Assembly (NCBI GenBank): GCA_014804785.1
Contig: JAAUZD010000026.1
Location: forward strand, 153,919-187,772
Length of the DNA stretch: 33,854 bases
Direction: 5' to 3'
Origin: Lachnospiraceae bacterium
Lineage (GTDB): Bacteria; Bacillota; Clostridia; Lachnospirales; Lachnospiraceae
Shown: piece after piece, positions 17,380 through 23,592 of the stretch
How the letters are laid out: each line of letters begins with the position of its first letter
How positions within the stretch are numbered: the first letter of the stretch is position 1
Made by a program: the position numbers and the translations under genes
Notes under the pieces: model-generated
The model's database searches: none
The model's input: only the letters and a program-made list of their open reading frames with translations
Told to the model about the DNA's origin: nothing

Positions 17380-18731
17380 GATTATACGTATGCATGGTCT
17401 TAGGCGGAAGTATCTGCACACTCTTGTATATCTTCTTTAACAGTATATTGCCTTATGAACTTTCATTAAAATGTAAGAATATATTTTTAAGGATCAATGT
17501 CATTTTATATTTACTGCCTTTCCCATGGATAGCAGCAGAGGTGAAAGGAGTTCTGAAAGAGTTGTTGGAAAAGGCAGGTGCCGTTTTTCCCAGAACCAGT
17601 AGAGGAGATATCGTGCATCCCAAGTGTATATGGGAAAGTATGATTATTAGAGATAGCAATAATGAGATTTTGTATATTACAGGATATCAAAAATGGTTTC
17701 CTGCTATTTTGGCAGGATGTGCTGTTTTTGGCATATTGCTAGTGGGGTGGATGATAGCCTATCTGACAACAGGGTACAGATATAAAAAGGACATGGTAAG
17801 TCTTGATGCGGACAGATACCTGAAAGGCAGCAGAGATGAAAAAAGAAGGGTACGAATGGGTGTCTCTCCGAATGTTGATTCACCTGTCACAATAGGAATG
17901 GTGAAACCAGTTATATTATTTCCTTTGGATAATGAGAAGTATTCGGCTTCGGAAAGAGGAATAATAAGTCATGAATTGAACCACATAACCAATATGGATG
18001 GATTATTCCGTTTATTAACTGTTATCATTATAGCGATGGAATGGTACAATCCGCTGACATATTATCTGTTTAAAGAAAATATAGCCGTAAGTGAAATGCT
18101 CTGTGATGAGGCAGCCGTGGAGAGCATGAGTAAGGAAGAAAAGCTTGATTATATGCGGTGTATCATTACGGCTGCTGAAAGATCCCAGAATGCAAAAAAA
18201 GTAATTATGACTCTGGGAGCAACAAAAGGATTAACAAAGGAAAGGATGATGAGAATTATGGGAAAGAATGAGAAAAAGATATGGAAACGAGGACTGGCAG
18301 CAGGTATTATGATACTCTGCTTTGTATTTAGCAGTATTCCGGCGCTGGCTTATAAAGAACCGTTGGGGATGGAAATTATGGACGTAGATGCTATAGAAGA
18401 ATGGAAGAGGGCGGATATGACAATGGCAGTTGCGGAAGAAAATCTTGAGACGAACTATATTAAAGAGATAGACTTTAGTCAGAGTGATGGTATGCTTGTT
18501 AATGAGGCAGGAGAAGCAAGCCCTTACGATGAAAATATTGGGAACGCAAACCAGAAACAGGTGTTTTGCACACATAATTATGAACCCCAAATTTATGTAC
18601 AGCATGAAGCAAATGGCGATGGAGGCTGTACGGTTATCAACTACAATGCTCAGAAATGTTCTAAATGCGGATATGTAAGTGTAGGTTCAAGAATATCAAC
18701 GACTATATTTTATGTTTGTCCCCATAAATAA
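17376..18731 (+). CDS. BlaR1/MecR1-like M56 membrane metalloprotease sensor
   Basis: The protein has 451 residues. Spans lie at about 4-25, 40-55, 108-130 and 297-318. The zinc-protease site HELNH is at 199-203, followed by the family's EMLCDEAAVE block. Sensors of this type cleave or inactivate their BlaI partner. The C-terminal external part (about 319-451) is not a penicillin-binding domain. It is short and ends in a Cys/His-rich module (CTHNYE, CSKCGY and CPHK segments) that resembles a metal-binding fold, so the signal sensed differs from BlaR1. I chose the ATG at 17376, which overlaps the BlaI stop as ATGA; an ATG at 17364 is also in frame but has its GGAGG one base away. Confidence 0.88.
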   Translation: MRLYVCMVLGGSICTLLYIFFNSILPYELSLKCKNIFLRINVILYLLPFPWIAAEVKGVLKELLEKAGAVFPRTSRGDIVHPKCIWESMIIRDSNNEILYITGYQKWFPAILAGCAVFGILLVGWMIAYLTTGYRYKKDMVSLDADRYLKGSRDEKRRVRMGVSPNVDSPVTIGMVKPVILFPLDNEKYSASERGIISHELNHITNMDGLFRLLTVIIIAMEWYNPLTYYLFKENIAVSEMLCDEAAVESMSKEEKLDYMRCIITAAERSQNAKKVIMTLGATKGLTKERMMRIMGKNEKKIWKRGLAAGIMILCFVFSSIPALAYKEPLGMEIMDVDAIEEWKRADMTMAVAEENLETNYIKEIDFSQSDGMLVNEAGEASPYDENIGNANQKQVFCTHNYEPQIYVQHEANGDGGCTVINYNAQKCSKCGYVSVGSRISTTIFYVCPHK

Positions 18732-18755
18732 TTTTTCTATGCATTGTTGGTGGAA

Positions 18756-18845
18756 TGCAAAAGTAAACTTTTCATATTTATTTTTTGATTTATCTGTTAG
18801 GTTATGGAAGGAAAGATAAGATTATAAATGGAGTTTACTTTTGCA
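18756..18845. repeat. Inverted repeat, possible MITE or terminator
   Basis: TGCAAAAGTAAACT (18756-18769) and its exact complement at 18832-18845 bound 62 nt. Inside, TTATC and GATAA and further AT-rich segments can also pair, so the whole can fold into one long hairpin. No clear target-site duplication is seen and no second copy occurs in the window. It could be a small non-autonomous element or the end of the sensor transcript. Confidence 0.6.
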
Positions 18846-18885
18846 GCCGATTGCATATAATGATTTGATGGAGATGCAATTAAAC

Positions 18886-18950
18886 TGTAGCAATTGTAAT
18901 CAGGTGTGCCATAATCTCTTAATGGGCTGCTACAAATTAAAATATTTTTT
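18886..18950 (+). terminator. Weak terminator-like hairpin
   Basis: TGTAGCA (18886-18892) pairs with TGCTACA (18928-18934), with a 35-nt loop, and a six-T run follows at 18945-18950. It may end transcripts from the BlaI/M56 genes. The long loop makes this uncertain. Confidence 0.3.
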
Positions 18951-18959
18951 CTATTATCC

Positions 18960-18989
18960 TTGACAATTTATAGCAAATTGCTGTATATT
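18960..18989 (+). promoter_or_regulatory. Sigma-A promoter of the small-ORF transcript
   Basis: A perfect TTGACA (18960-18965), an 18-nt spacer and TATATT (18984-18989). The BlaI-like operator starts eight nt after the -10, over the expected transcript start. Confidence 0.65.
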
Positions 18990-18996
18990 ATTTATG

Positions 18997-19013
18997 TACT
19001 ACATATTGTAGTA
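18997..19013. promoter_or_regulatory. BlaI-like operator
   Basis: TACTACA and TGTAGTA are perfect inverted arms around TAT. The sequence is very close to known mec/bla operators (TACTACATATGTAGTA type). Its place just after the -10 mirrors the site at 16961-16977 in the repressor gene's own promoter. The neighbouring BlaI-type repressor is the obvious ligand. Confidence 0.62.
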
Positions 19014-19052
19014 TATAATTTGAATTTATATAAATCGCTAGGAGATAATACC

Positions 19053-19148
19053 ATGGATAAATATTTAATGGGAGATCAACTGAGACCATGGAAAAGTGGA
19101 GTGGCTCAGACCATTACATTTGTAATTACTCAAGAAAAGAAGGGATGA
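19053..19148 (+). CDS. 31-residue ORF, probable N-terminal remnant of a radical SAM enzyme
   Basis: The ATG follows an AGGAG at good distance, below a strong promoter and operator. The reading ends with the segment TITFVITQE followed by Lys-Lys-Gly and stop. In radical SAM peptide maturases a TITFVVTEDC-like segment leads straight into the CxxxCxxC cluster motif. Here the sequence breaks off just before the first cysteine, as if the rest had been deleted. The preceding LRPWKSGVAQ also fits the start of such enzymes. Its stop overlaps the next start as ATGA. Alternatively it is a genuine short peptide or coupling leader. The family link is from memory and moderate. Confidence 0.45.
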   Translation: MDKYLMGDQLRPWKSGVAQTITFVITQEKKG

Positions 19149-19384
19149 TATTTATGATTAAGTTTTTAACGGTATTTCAATATTGTGCAAGCATTATTAT
19201 CCTTATAACAGGAATCGCATTCTCATACAAGGATTACATATCCTTAAAAAAACATCCTGAGTGGAGTGCCCCTTTATATGTCTCTATTTTAAATTTTTTG
19301 ATTTTTGTTTTAGTCGCTATTTTTATTTTTGTATTTGTTTCAACCATAAAAAGGGTTTCTAAAAAGAACAGATTACCCCAATGA
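19145..19384 (+). CDS. Small two-TM membrane protein
   Basis: The 79-residue protein is not recognised. Two hydrophobic spans (about 6-24 and 42-66) are separated by a short polar loop, and the C-terminus is basic (KRVSKKNR). The ATG at 19145 overlaps the stop of the 31-residue ORF and has GAAGGG just before it; an ATG at 19154 is also possible. It should be expressed from the operator-controlled promoter at 18960, and a terminator follows at 19434. A role as immunity or transport protein for a lost peptide system is possible but unsupported. Confidence 0.55.
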   Translation: MIFMIKFLTVFQYCASIIILITGIAFSYKDYISLKKHPEWSAPLYVSILNFLIFVLVAIFIFVFVSTIKRVSKKNRLPQ

Positions 19385-19433
19385 CAGTAATTCTGGACTC
19401 TTCAGATGGAAGGCATAAAGATGTTGGACAAAG

Positions 19434-19458
19434 TCCCGGGTTTTAACCTGGGATTTTT
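19434..19458 (+). terminator. Rho-independent terminator
   Basis: TCCCGGGTT pairs with AACCTGGGA (one G-U pair), with the innermost bases forming the loop, and TTTTT follows at 19454-19458. It closes the small-ORF transcript. Confidence 0.65.
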
Positions 19459-19490
19459 CATGAGTAGCCGCGTGCACGTTTGGCTAAAAA

Positions 19491-19580
19491 TGTAATGAAA
19501 TCTTGTAATATATCTTTCTTCACAGGTCGATAAAACATAAGAAACTATAAACCTTTTCACTAGAAAAGGATTTCAAAATT
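19491..19580 (+). repeat. Duplicated leader, copy A
   Basis: This 90-nt segment aligns without gaps to 23481-23570 at 75 of 90 positions. Both copies precede a gene of unknown function. Each includes the sigma-D-like promoter and a hairpin, here CCTTTTC/GAAAAGG with loop ACTA (19552-19569). The coding sequences after the two copies are not similar. Confidence 0.75.
19506..19533 (+). promoter_or_regulatory. Possible sigma-D (sigma-28) promoter, copy A
   Basis: TAAT (19506-19509), 16 nt, then GTCGATAA (19526-19533). The sigma-D consensus is TAAA, about 15 nt, GCCGATAA. The hexamer-like CGATAA core is shared with copy B. No flagellar gene is present in the window to support this. Confidence 0.4.
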
Positions 19581-19608
19581 GGCAATTGTAAAAACATGGA
19601 GGGTAAAA

Positions 19609-20157
19609 ATGATACGGGCAGATTTAAACAGTTGTTTAGCCGAAAATAATTATACTACAGGAATAATAGAAAAAAGCATGGAGAATGTAAGAGAGAAAAA
19701 GTATAGCACTGTGTCAGAATATTACGACTATCTAAAGAAAGAGTATAAATGCTTAAGCGATGGAAATTATACAGTAAATATTTCACCCGAATATTTAGAA
19801 AAATGTATTAAGGACCCTAAAATTGCGGAAATGCTAGAAAAAAATTTGGCACATTTACCGATAGACCATCAAAACATGAATACTTTTTGGAACGCTCGAG
19901 GAGCAGAACTTAAGAATGAAGAATGGAACTTTGATGCAAATGGTAATGTAGGGGGAAGTCCTTGTATGTATGTGGTTAGCAAGGATGCTGGTGAAATTAA
20001 TAATGATGATAAAGGAAAGAAAGTAAGGAAAAAACCAAATCCTCAGGGAATTTATGAGAGGAAAAAACAGATAAGAGAACAATTTGAGGCTCGGCAAGAA
20101 AGAAGCAGCTGGAAAAGCAATTTGAAGAAAAGCAAATGCAAAAAGAAATGGACGTAG
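19609..20157 (+). CDS. Unknown protein, C-terminus altered by frameshift
   Basis: The 182-residue protein is not firmly recognised. Segments such as STVSEYYDYLKKEYKCL and ISPEYLEKCIKDP resemble an uncharacterised Lachnospiraceae family that I recall only loosely. It has no signal peptide or membrane span. I start at the ATG at 19609, which has GGAGGG six nt before it, although the frame is open upstream to a TTG at 19579. The last 17 or so residues are Lys/Ser-rich and look out of frame. Another frame from 20106 continues with a helical, charged sequence to 20225. Expression is probably from the duplicated leader upstream. Confidence 0.6.
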   Translation: MIRADLNSCLAENNYTTGIIEKSMENVREKKYSTVSEYYDYLKKEYKCLSDGNYTVNISPEYLEKCIKDPKIAEMLEKNLAHLPIDHQNMNTFWNARGAELKNEEWNFDANGNVGGSPCMYVVSKDAGEINNDDKGKKVRKKPNPQGIYERKKQIREQFEARQERSSWKSNLKKSKCKKKWT

Positions 20158-20225
20158 AGGTGGTAAAAAAGAATATGGCATTAAGAAAACAAAATGTGGA
20201 TAGGTTGTTAGAAAATTTCTTTTAA
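20106..20225 (+). pseudogene. Out-of-frame C-terminal tail of the preceding gene
   Basis: This frame reads QLEKQFEEKQMQKEMDVEVV and on through NVDRLLENFF to a TAA at 20225. It has amphipathic, coiled-coil-like composition with no start codon or ribosome site at its head. It fits as the original C-terminus of the gene at 19609, displaced by a one- or two-base indel in the purine-rich GCAAGAAAGAAGC just before 20106. A sequencing error would look the same. Confidence 0.42.
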
Positions 20226-20270
20226 AAAGATATTATTTTAACAGATGATTTATAAGTGGAGGAGTCAATA

Positions 20271-21161
20271 ATGAGTATAAATTTACATGGCGCTGCATTT
20301 AACAAAGACATTTACATAAGCAGAAGACAAATGGTAATAAATACACTATTAGGCGGAAGTGGAGTTAAAGGGAAAAAAATGCGGGATGAATTCCTGCCAA
20401 CATATGATAAGAATTTGGTATACAAGTCAGAGATTTATACATCAAATATGGGGAAAAAGATAAAGTATATTTCGCAGGATCTTTTAAGTATCATTAATAA
20501 TGATATATCACAGGTTATACAATCAGGGGATATATTTGAATGCGCAGGAGAAACATTTACTGCAGAGCAAATTCCACAAATAAATTCCAATAACCTTAAA
20601 GAGATTAAGGCAGAAAAGAATATTTTGAATTTTGGAAAGAATCAATATTTTAAATACATTTCTAAAAATGGCGAGGAGCATTCTTTATACACAGATAATA
20701 ACTTAATAGGTTCGATTTATTCTGAAATTATGCGGGGAGCACCGTATGATCGAGAATTGGAACGTTATGCAAGATTTTGGAATTATTTGATGAAATCAAA
20801 AGATCCTATTTATATCTCTTTGGAGTATTCCAGGGATGAAATGAAAAACTATTTGGACGAGGCAGGAATAGAGCCAGGCTTTTTTACGATTAATATGGGT
20901 GATAAAGAAAACACGCATTTTTATTCTACAGGAAAGAATAGTGTACTTGTTTATTCTAAAGGCAGATATGATGAAAGATATAAAAAAATGACAGAAAAAG
21001 GTTCCACATTTTTTAGGAATTATGAGCCAGGGGATGTTTGGAAAATTGGCGGGAAGGAATATACATTAAGCGATGATCGTACATTAAATATACCATATGG
21101 AGAAGATATTTATGATGTAGAAGCTCCAAGCAATTATAGAGCCGGAGTAAGAATAAATTGA
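20271..21161 (+). CDS. Unknown 296-residue protein
   Basis: The protein is not confidently recognised. It is mostly hydrophilic, with no signal peptide or membrane span, an N-terminal MSINLHGAAFNKD and a C-terminal part with alternating Gly/Tyr/Asp segments (YSKGRYDERYKK, GDVWKIGGKEYTLSDDRT). I choose the ATG at 20271, preceded by GGAGG; a GTG at 20256 lies before the ribosome site. It follows the frameshifted gene by 45 nt with no promoter, so both probably share the transcript from the leader at 19491. The next ORF is in the same frame after the stop, which suggests a recombination junction near 21161. Confidence 0.75.
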   Translation: MSINLHGAAFNKDIYISRRQMVINTLLGGSGVKGKKMRDEFLPTYDKNLVYKSEIYTSNMGKKIKYISQDLLSIINNDISQVIQSGDIFECAGETFTAEQIPQINSNNLKEIKAEKNILNFGKNQYFKYISKNGEEHSLYTDNNLIGSIYSEIMRGAPYDRELERYARFWNYLMKSKDPIYISLEYSRDEMKNYLDEAGIEPGFFTINMGDKENTHFYSTGKNSVLVYSKGRYDERYKKMTEKGSTFFRNYEPGDVWKIGGKEYTLSDDRTLNIPYGEDIYDVEAPSNYRAGVRIN

Positions 21162-21191
21162 TTATTCATAATTTTGTTTAGTGGATTCGTT

Positions 21192-21734
21192 ATGTTAGAT
21201 GCATCTGTTATTTTAATTTCAGCAATGAGTAAAAAATCGATGTATTCGTTTATTGTAATATTAGGAATTGTAAGTATCGTGAACGGTATATGCACCTTCT
21301 TTGAAAAAGAAGATAAAGATAAAACTGTTATATACATTTATGATTTGGCGAAAAAGAAGCTGACCACTTTAACTGTTCCGATGAATGTGAGCAACCCAAT
21401 CAGTAATGGAGAAATTTGTATATGGTTAAAGGGAGAGAACTATTATGACAGAGAGATGCTATATGTATATAATCTCTTAGAGGGAAGCCTTGAGCAAATA
21501 GATGTTTCATATGCATTTTCGTATGGAATTCTGGGTGAATATATCATAGTAAATCGACATGATTATGACGCATATCGCAATGACGAACTTCTTTGCTATG
21601 ATGTGAAGAGTAAGACTTATTTTCCGATTACCTCCTCTGAGAATGTGTCTTATGGATTTACTCGCCATGGATTGCCGGATAATATTTATGCGGATAAATG
21701 GATTTATAATAAAGAAAATGGTAAGGAAATTTGA
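21192..21734 (+). CDS. Truncated membrane / propeller-like protein, probably a remnant
   Basis: The 180 residues start with hydrophobic spans (about 1-38) followed by repeats of the kind IYDLAKKKLTTLT, VYNLLEGSLEQID and CYDVKSKTYFPIT. These look like three blades of a TolB-like beta-propeller, fewer than the usual six or seven. There is no ribosome site before the ATG, and the open frame continues upstream to the stop of the gene at 20271 (a TTG at 21174 is the other possible start). Both ends therefore look truncated. Expression is doubtful. Confidence 0.45.
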   Translation: MLDASVILISAMSKKSMYSFIVILGIVSIVNGICTFFEKEDKDKTVIYIYDLAKKKLTTLTVPMNVSNPISNGEICIWLKGENYYDREMLYVYNLLEGSLEQIDVSYAFSYGILGEYIIVNRHDYDAYRNDELLCYDVKSKTYFPITSSENVSYGFTRHGLPDNIYADKWIYNKENGKEI

Positions 21735-21775
21735 TTAAGGCATTGTTGATTTAATCTATATGAGCAGTTCAATAA

Positions 21776-21898
21776 GAGAAGCGAAATGATGAGGGCACTT
21801 TTGCTGGAAGGCATAACCGTGGAATTAATTTGATATATACAGATATTGCCAAAATTAAGGCGACTATGGAACAAGAATTAGAAAATATTGGATGTTAA
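21776..21898 (+). pseudogene. Start-less coding fragment
   Basis: The frame between stops reads about 40 residues, including NRGINLIYTDIAKIKATMEQ and ending ENIGC. It has helix-like composition but no ATG, GTG or ribosome site at its head. It looks like the C-terminal scrap of a deleted gene. Its parent is not recognised. Confidence 0.28.
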
Positions 21899-22012
21899 TG
21901 ATGCCATTGCTTGTAGAAATGTGAGTAATGGTATTTTTTTGTGAAATAGTTTGCATTTAATTCAGCAGCAATATTTATTTTAGTAAAAAGGGATTTTAGA
22001 TAAATATTATAT

Positions 22013-22040
22013 TTGAAATTATTATAATTTAAAGTATAAT
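22013..22040 (+). promoter_or_regulatory. Possible promoter of the ATPase gene
   Basis: TTGAAA (22013-22018), a 16-nt spacer and TATAAT (22035-22040). The transcript would start at about 22047, almost on the ribosome site, which is a drawback; another TATAAT at 22023-22028 lacks a good -35. Confidence 0.38.
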
Positions 22041-22062
22041 AATAAGGAGGAGGGAATTGGTA

Positions 22063-23451
22063 ATGAAAGAATTTGTAAACAGGCAAGAAGAACTTGATTT
22101 TTTGGAAAAAGAATATCAGCGTGATACATCTTCCCTTGTTATTTTGTACGGACGCAGAAGAGTGGGAAAAACAGAGCTTACAAACGAGTTTATGAAGAAT
22201 AAGCAGGCCGTCTATTTTTTGGCTACGGAAGAAAACGAAACTCAAAACAGGATTTCCTTTAAAAATATCGTCGCAGATCAGACAAACAATGAACTGCTGA
22301 AAAATGCTAATGTAGATAGCTGGGATATTATTTTTAATGTCTGGATCGATGCTCCTTCCAACGAAAAAAAGCTGATGGTCATTGACGAATTTCAGTATCT
22401 TGGAAAAGCAAACCGTGCTTTCCCATCTGTTTTTCAACGGATATGGGATATGATGCTGAAGGACAGAAATGTTATGGTGATTCTTTGCGGCTCTCTGATA
22501 TCCATGATGGAAAGCCAGACGCTTGCTTATTCCAGTCCTCTCTACGGGCGCAGAACCGGACAGATTAAGTTAAAGCAAATCCCTTTCCGGCATTATCATA
22601 AGTTCTTTCCGAATAAGAGTGAAAAAGAGCTGATTGAATATTATTCAATAACAGGAGGTATACCCAAATATATTGAACTTTTTTATGATTCAAAAGATAT
22701 TTTCGAGGCAATCGAAAACAATGTATTATCAAAATCAAGTTTCTTATATGATGAACCTAATTTTCTGCTGCAGCGTGAGGTCAGCGAGGTCGGAAGCTAT
22801 TTTTCGGTGATTAAAACTATTGCTGCCGGCAATCAGAAACTTTCCAAAATAGCGACCACTCTCGAGTTAAAGCAGACCGGACTTACGAAATATTTAAAAA
22901 CCCTGATGGATCTTGATATTTTAGAGAGGGAGGTTCCCATCACAGAGGACAATCCGGAAAGCTGCAAAAGGGGATTATATAAAATCAGGGATAATTTCAT
23001 GTTGTTCTGGTTCAAATTCATTTTTCCAAATTTAAACTATATTGAATCAGGACATACTGAACTTGCAATGAAAAAGATACAAGCAAACCTCGTGGATGCA
23101 CATATCGCCTATGTATATGAGGATGTATGTATGGAAAAAATGTGGGAGCTTAACGTTGGTGGCACATGGGATTTTCATTTTGATAAAGTCGGCAGATGGT
23201 GGGATAACAATACCGAGATTGATATTGTGGCACTGGACAAAGAGGGGGGTAATATCATCTTTGGGGAATGTAAATACAGGACAGGCAAAGTCGGTGTGGA
23301 TGTATTGCGGGAGCTGGAAGTGAAATCTGAACAGGTTGCGTGGAAGAAGGGGATACGGCAAAGTTACTTTATTCTGTTTTCTATCAATGGATTTACAGAT
23401 GAACTGACGGAGTTTTCCAAAACAAGAACAAATTTGATCTTGATGTCCTAA
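22063..23451 (+). CDS. AAA ATPase fused to a DUF234-type nuclease-like domain
   Basis: The 462-residue protein has an N-terminal P-loop ATPase of the archaeal-type family (Walker A GRRRVGKT at 30-37, Walker B VIDE at 106-109), a winged-helix middle (about 255-305, KLSKIATTLELKQTGLTKYL) and a C-terminal restriction-endonuclease-like domain with Asp387 and Glu402-x-Lys404 (EIDIVALD, then GECKYR). Proteins of this kind are widespread orphans in bacteria and archaea, often in mobile or defence-rich patches. Their role is unproven. I start at the ATG at 22063 behind AAGGAGGAGGG; a TTG at 22057 is in frame. It stands alone between two gene-remnant regions. Confidence 0.9.
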   Translation: MKEFVNRQEELDFLEKEYQRDTSSLVILYGRRRVGKTELTNEFMKNKQAVYFLATEENETQNRISFKNIVADQTNNELLKNANVDSWDIIFNVWIDAPSNEKKLMVIDEFQYLGKANRAFPSVFQRIWDMMLKDRNVMVILCGSLISMMESQTLAYSSPLYGRRTGQIKLKQIPFRHYHKFFPNKSEKELIEYYSITGGIPKYIELFYDSKDIFEAIENNVLSKSSFLYDEPNFLLQREVSEVGSYFSVIKTIAAGNQKLSKIATTLELKQTGLTKYLKTLMDLDILEREVPITEDNPESCKRGLYKIRDNFMLFWFKFIFPNLNYIESGHTELAMKKIQANLVDAHIAYVYEDVCMEKMWELNVGGTWDFHFDKVGRWWDNNTEIDIVALDKEGGNIIFGECKYRTGKVGVDVLRELEVKSEQVAWKKGIRQSYFILFSINGFTDELTEFSKTRTNLILMS

Positions 23452-23480
23452 GATATAATCAAACTTTGTGGATAAGGCAA

Positions 23481-23570
23481 TGTAATGAAATGTTGTAATA
23501 TATCTTTCTTTATAGACCGATAAAATATATGTAGCTATAAACTTTTCCACCAGAAAAGGATTTCTGAGTT
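23481..23570 (+). repeat. Duplicated leader, copy B
   Basis: The second copy of the 90-nt leader at 19491. The hairpin is kept (CTTTTC/GAAAAG, loop CACCA, 23542-23558), and the similarity stops just before the ribosome site of the following gene. Confidence 0.75.
23496..23523 (+). promoter_or_regulatory. Possible sigma-D (sigma-28) promoter, copy B
   Basis: TAAT (23496-23499), 16 nt, then ACCGATAA (23516-23523), seven of eight matches to the sigma-D -10. Spacing is identical to copy A although the ten bases around the element have diverged most. Confidence 0.42.
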
Positions 23571-23592
23571 GGCGATCAAGGAGGATAGGCTT

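Larger units (their letters stand above)
18732..19052 (+). other. Non-coding stretch between sensor gene and 31-residue ORF
   Basis: These 321 nt hold a long inverted repeat (18756-18845), a weak terminator-like hairpin (18886-18950), a promoter (18960-18989) and a BlaI-like operator (18997-19013). I see no coding sequence apart from an unsupported in-frame extension of the 31-residue ORF. Confidence 0.6.
21735..22062 (+). other. Largely non-coding stretch with a gene fragment
   Basis: These 328 nt contain the short start-less coding fragment at 21776-21898 and the promoter region of the ATPase gene near 22013-22040. Otherwise the DNA is very AT-rich and I see no further feature. Confidence 0.5.

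Noticed and set aside
16996-18731. Beta-lactam resistance locus
   Set aside because: No beta-lactamase or penicillin-binding domain is present; the sensor end is a Cys/His module.
21895-22437. 180-residue minus-strand frame
   Set aside because: Antisense to the ATPase gene start; composition and lack of a ribosome site mark it as a shadow.
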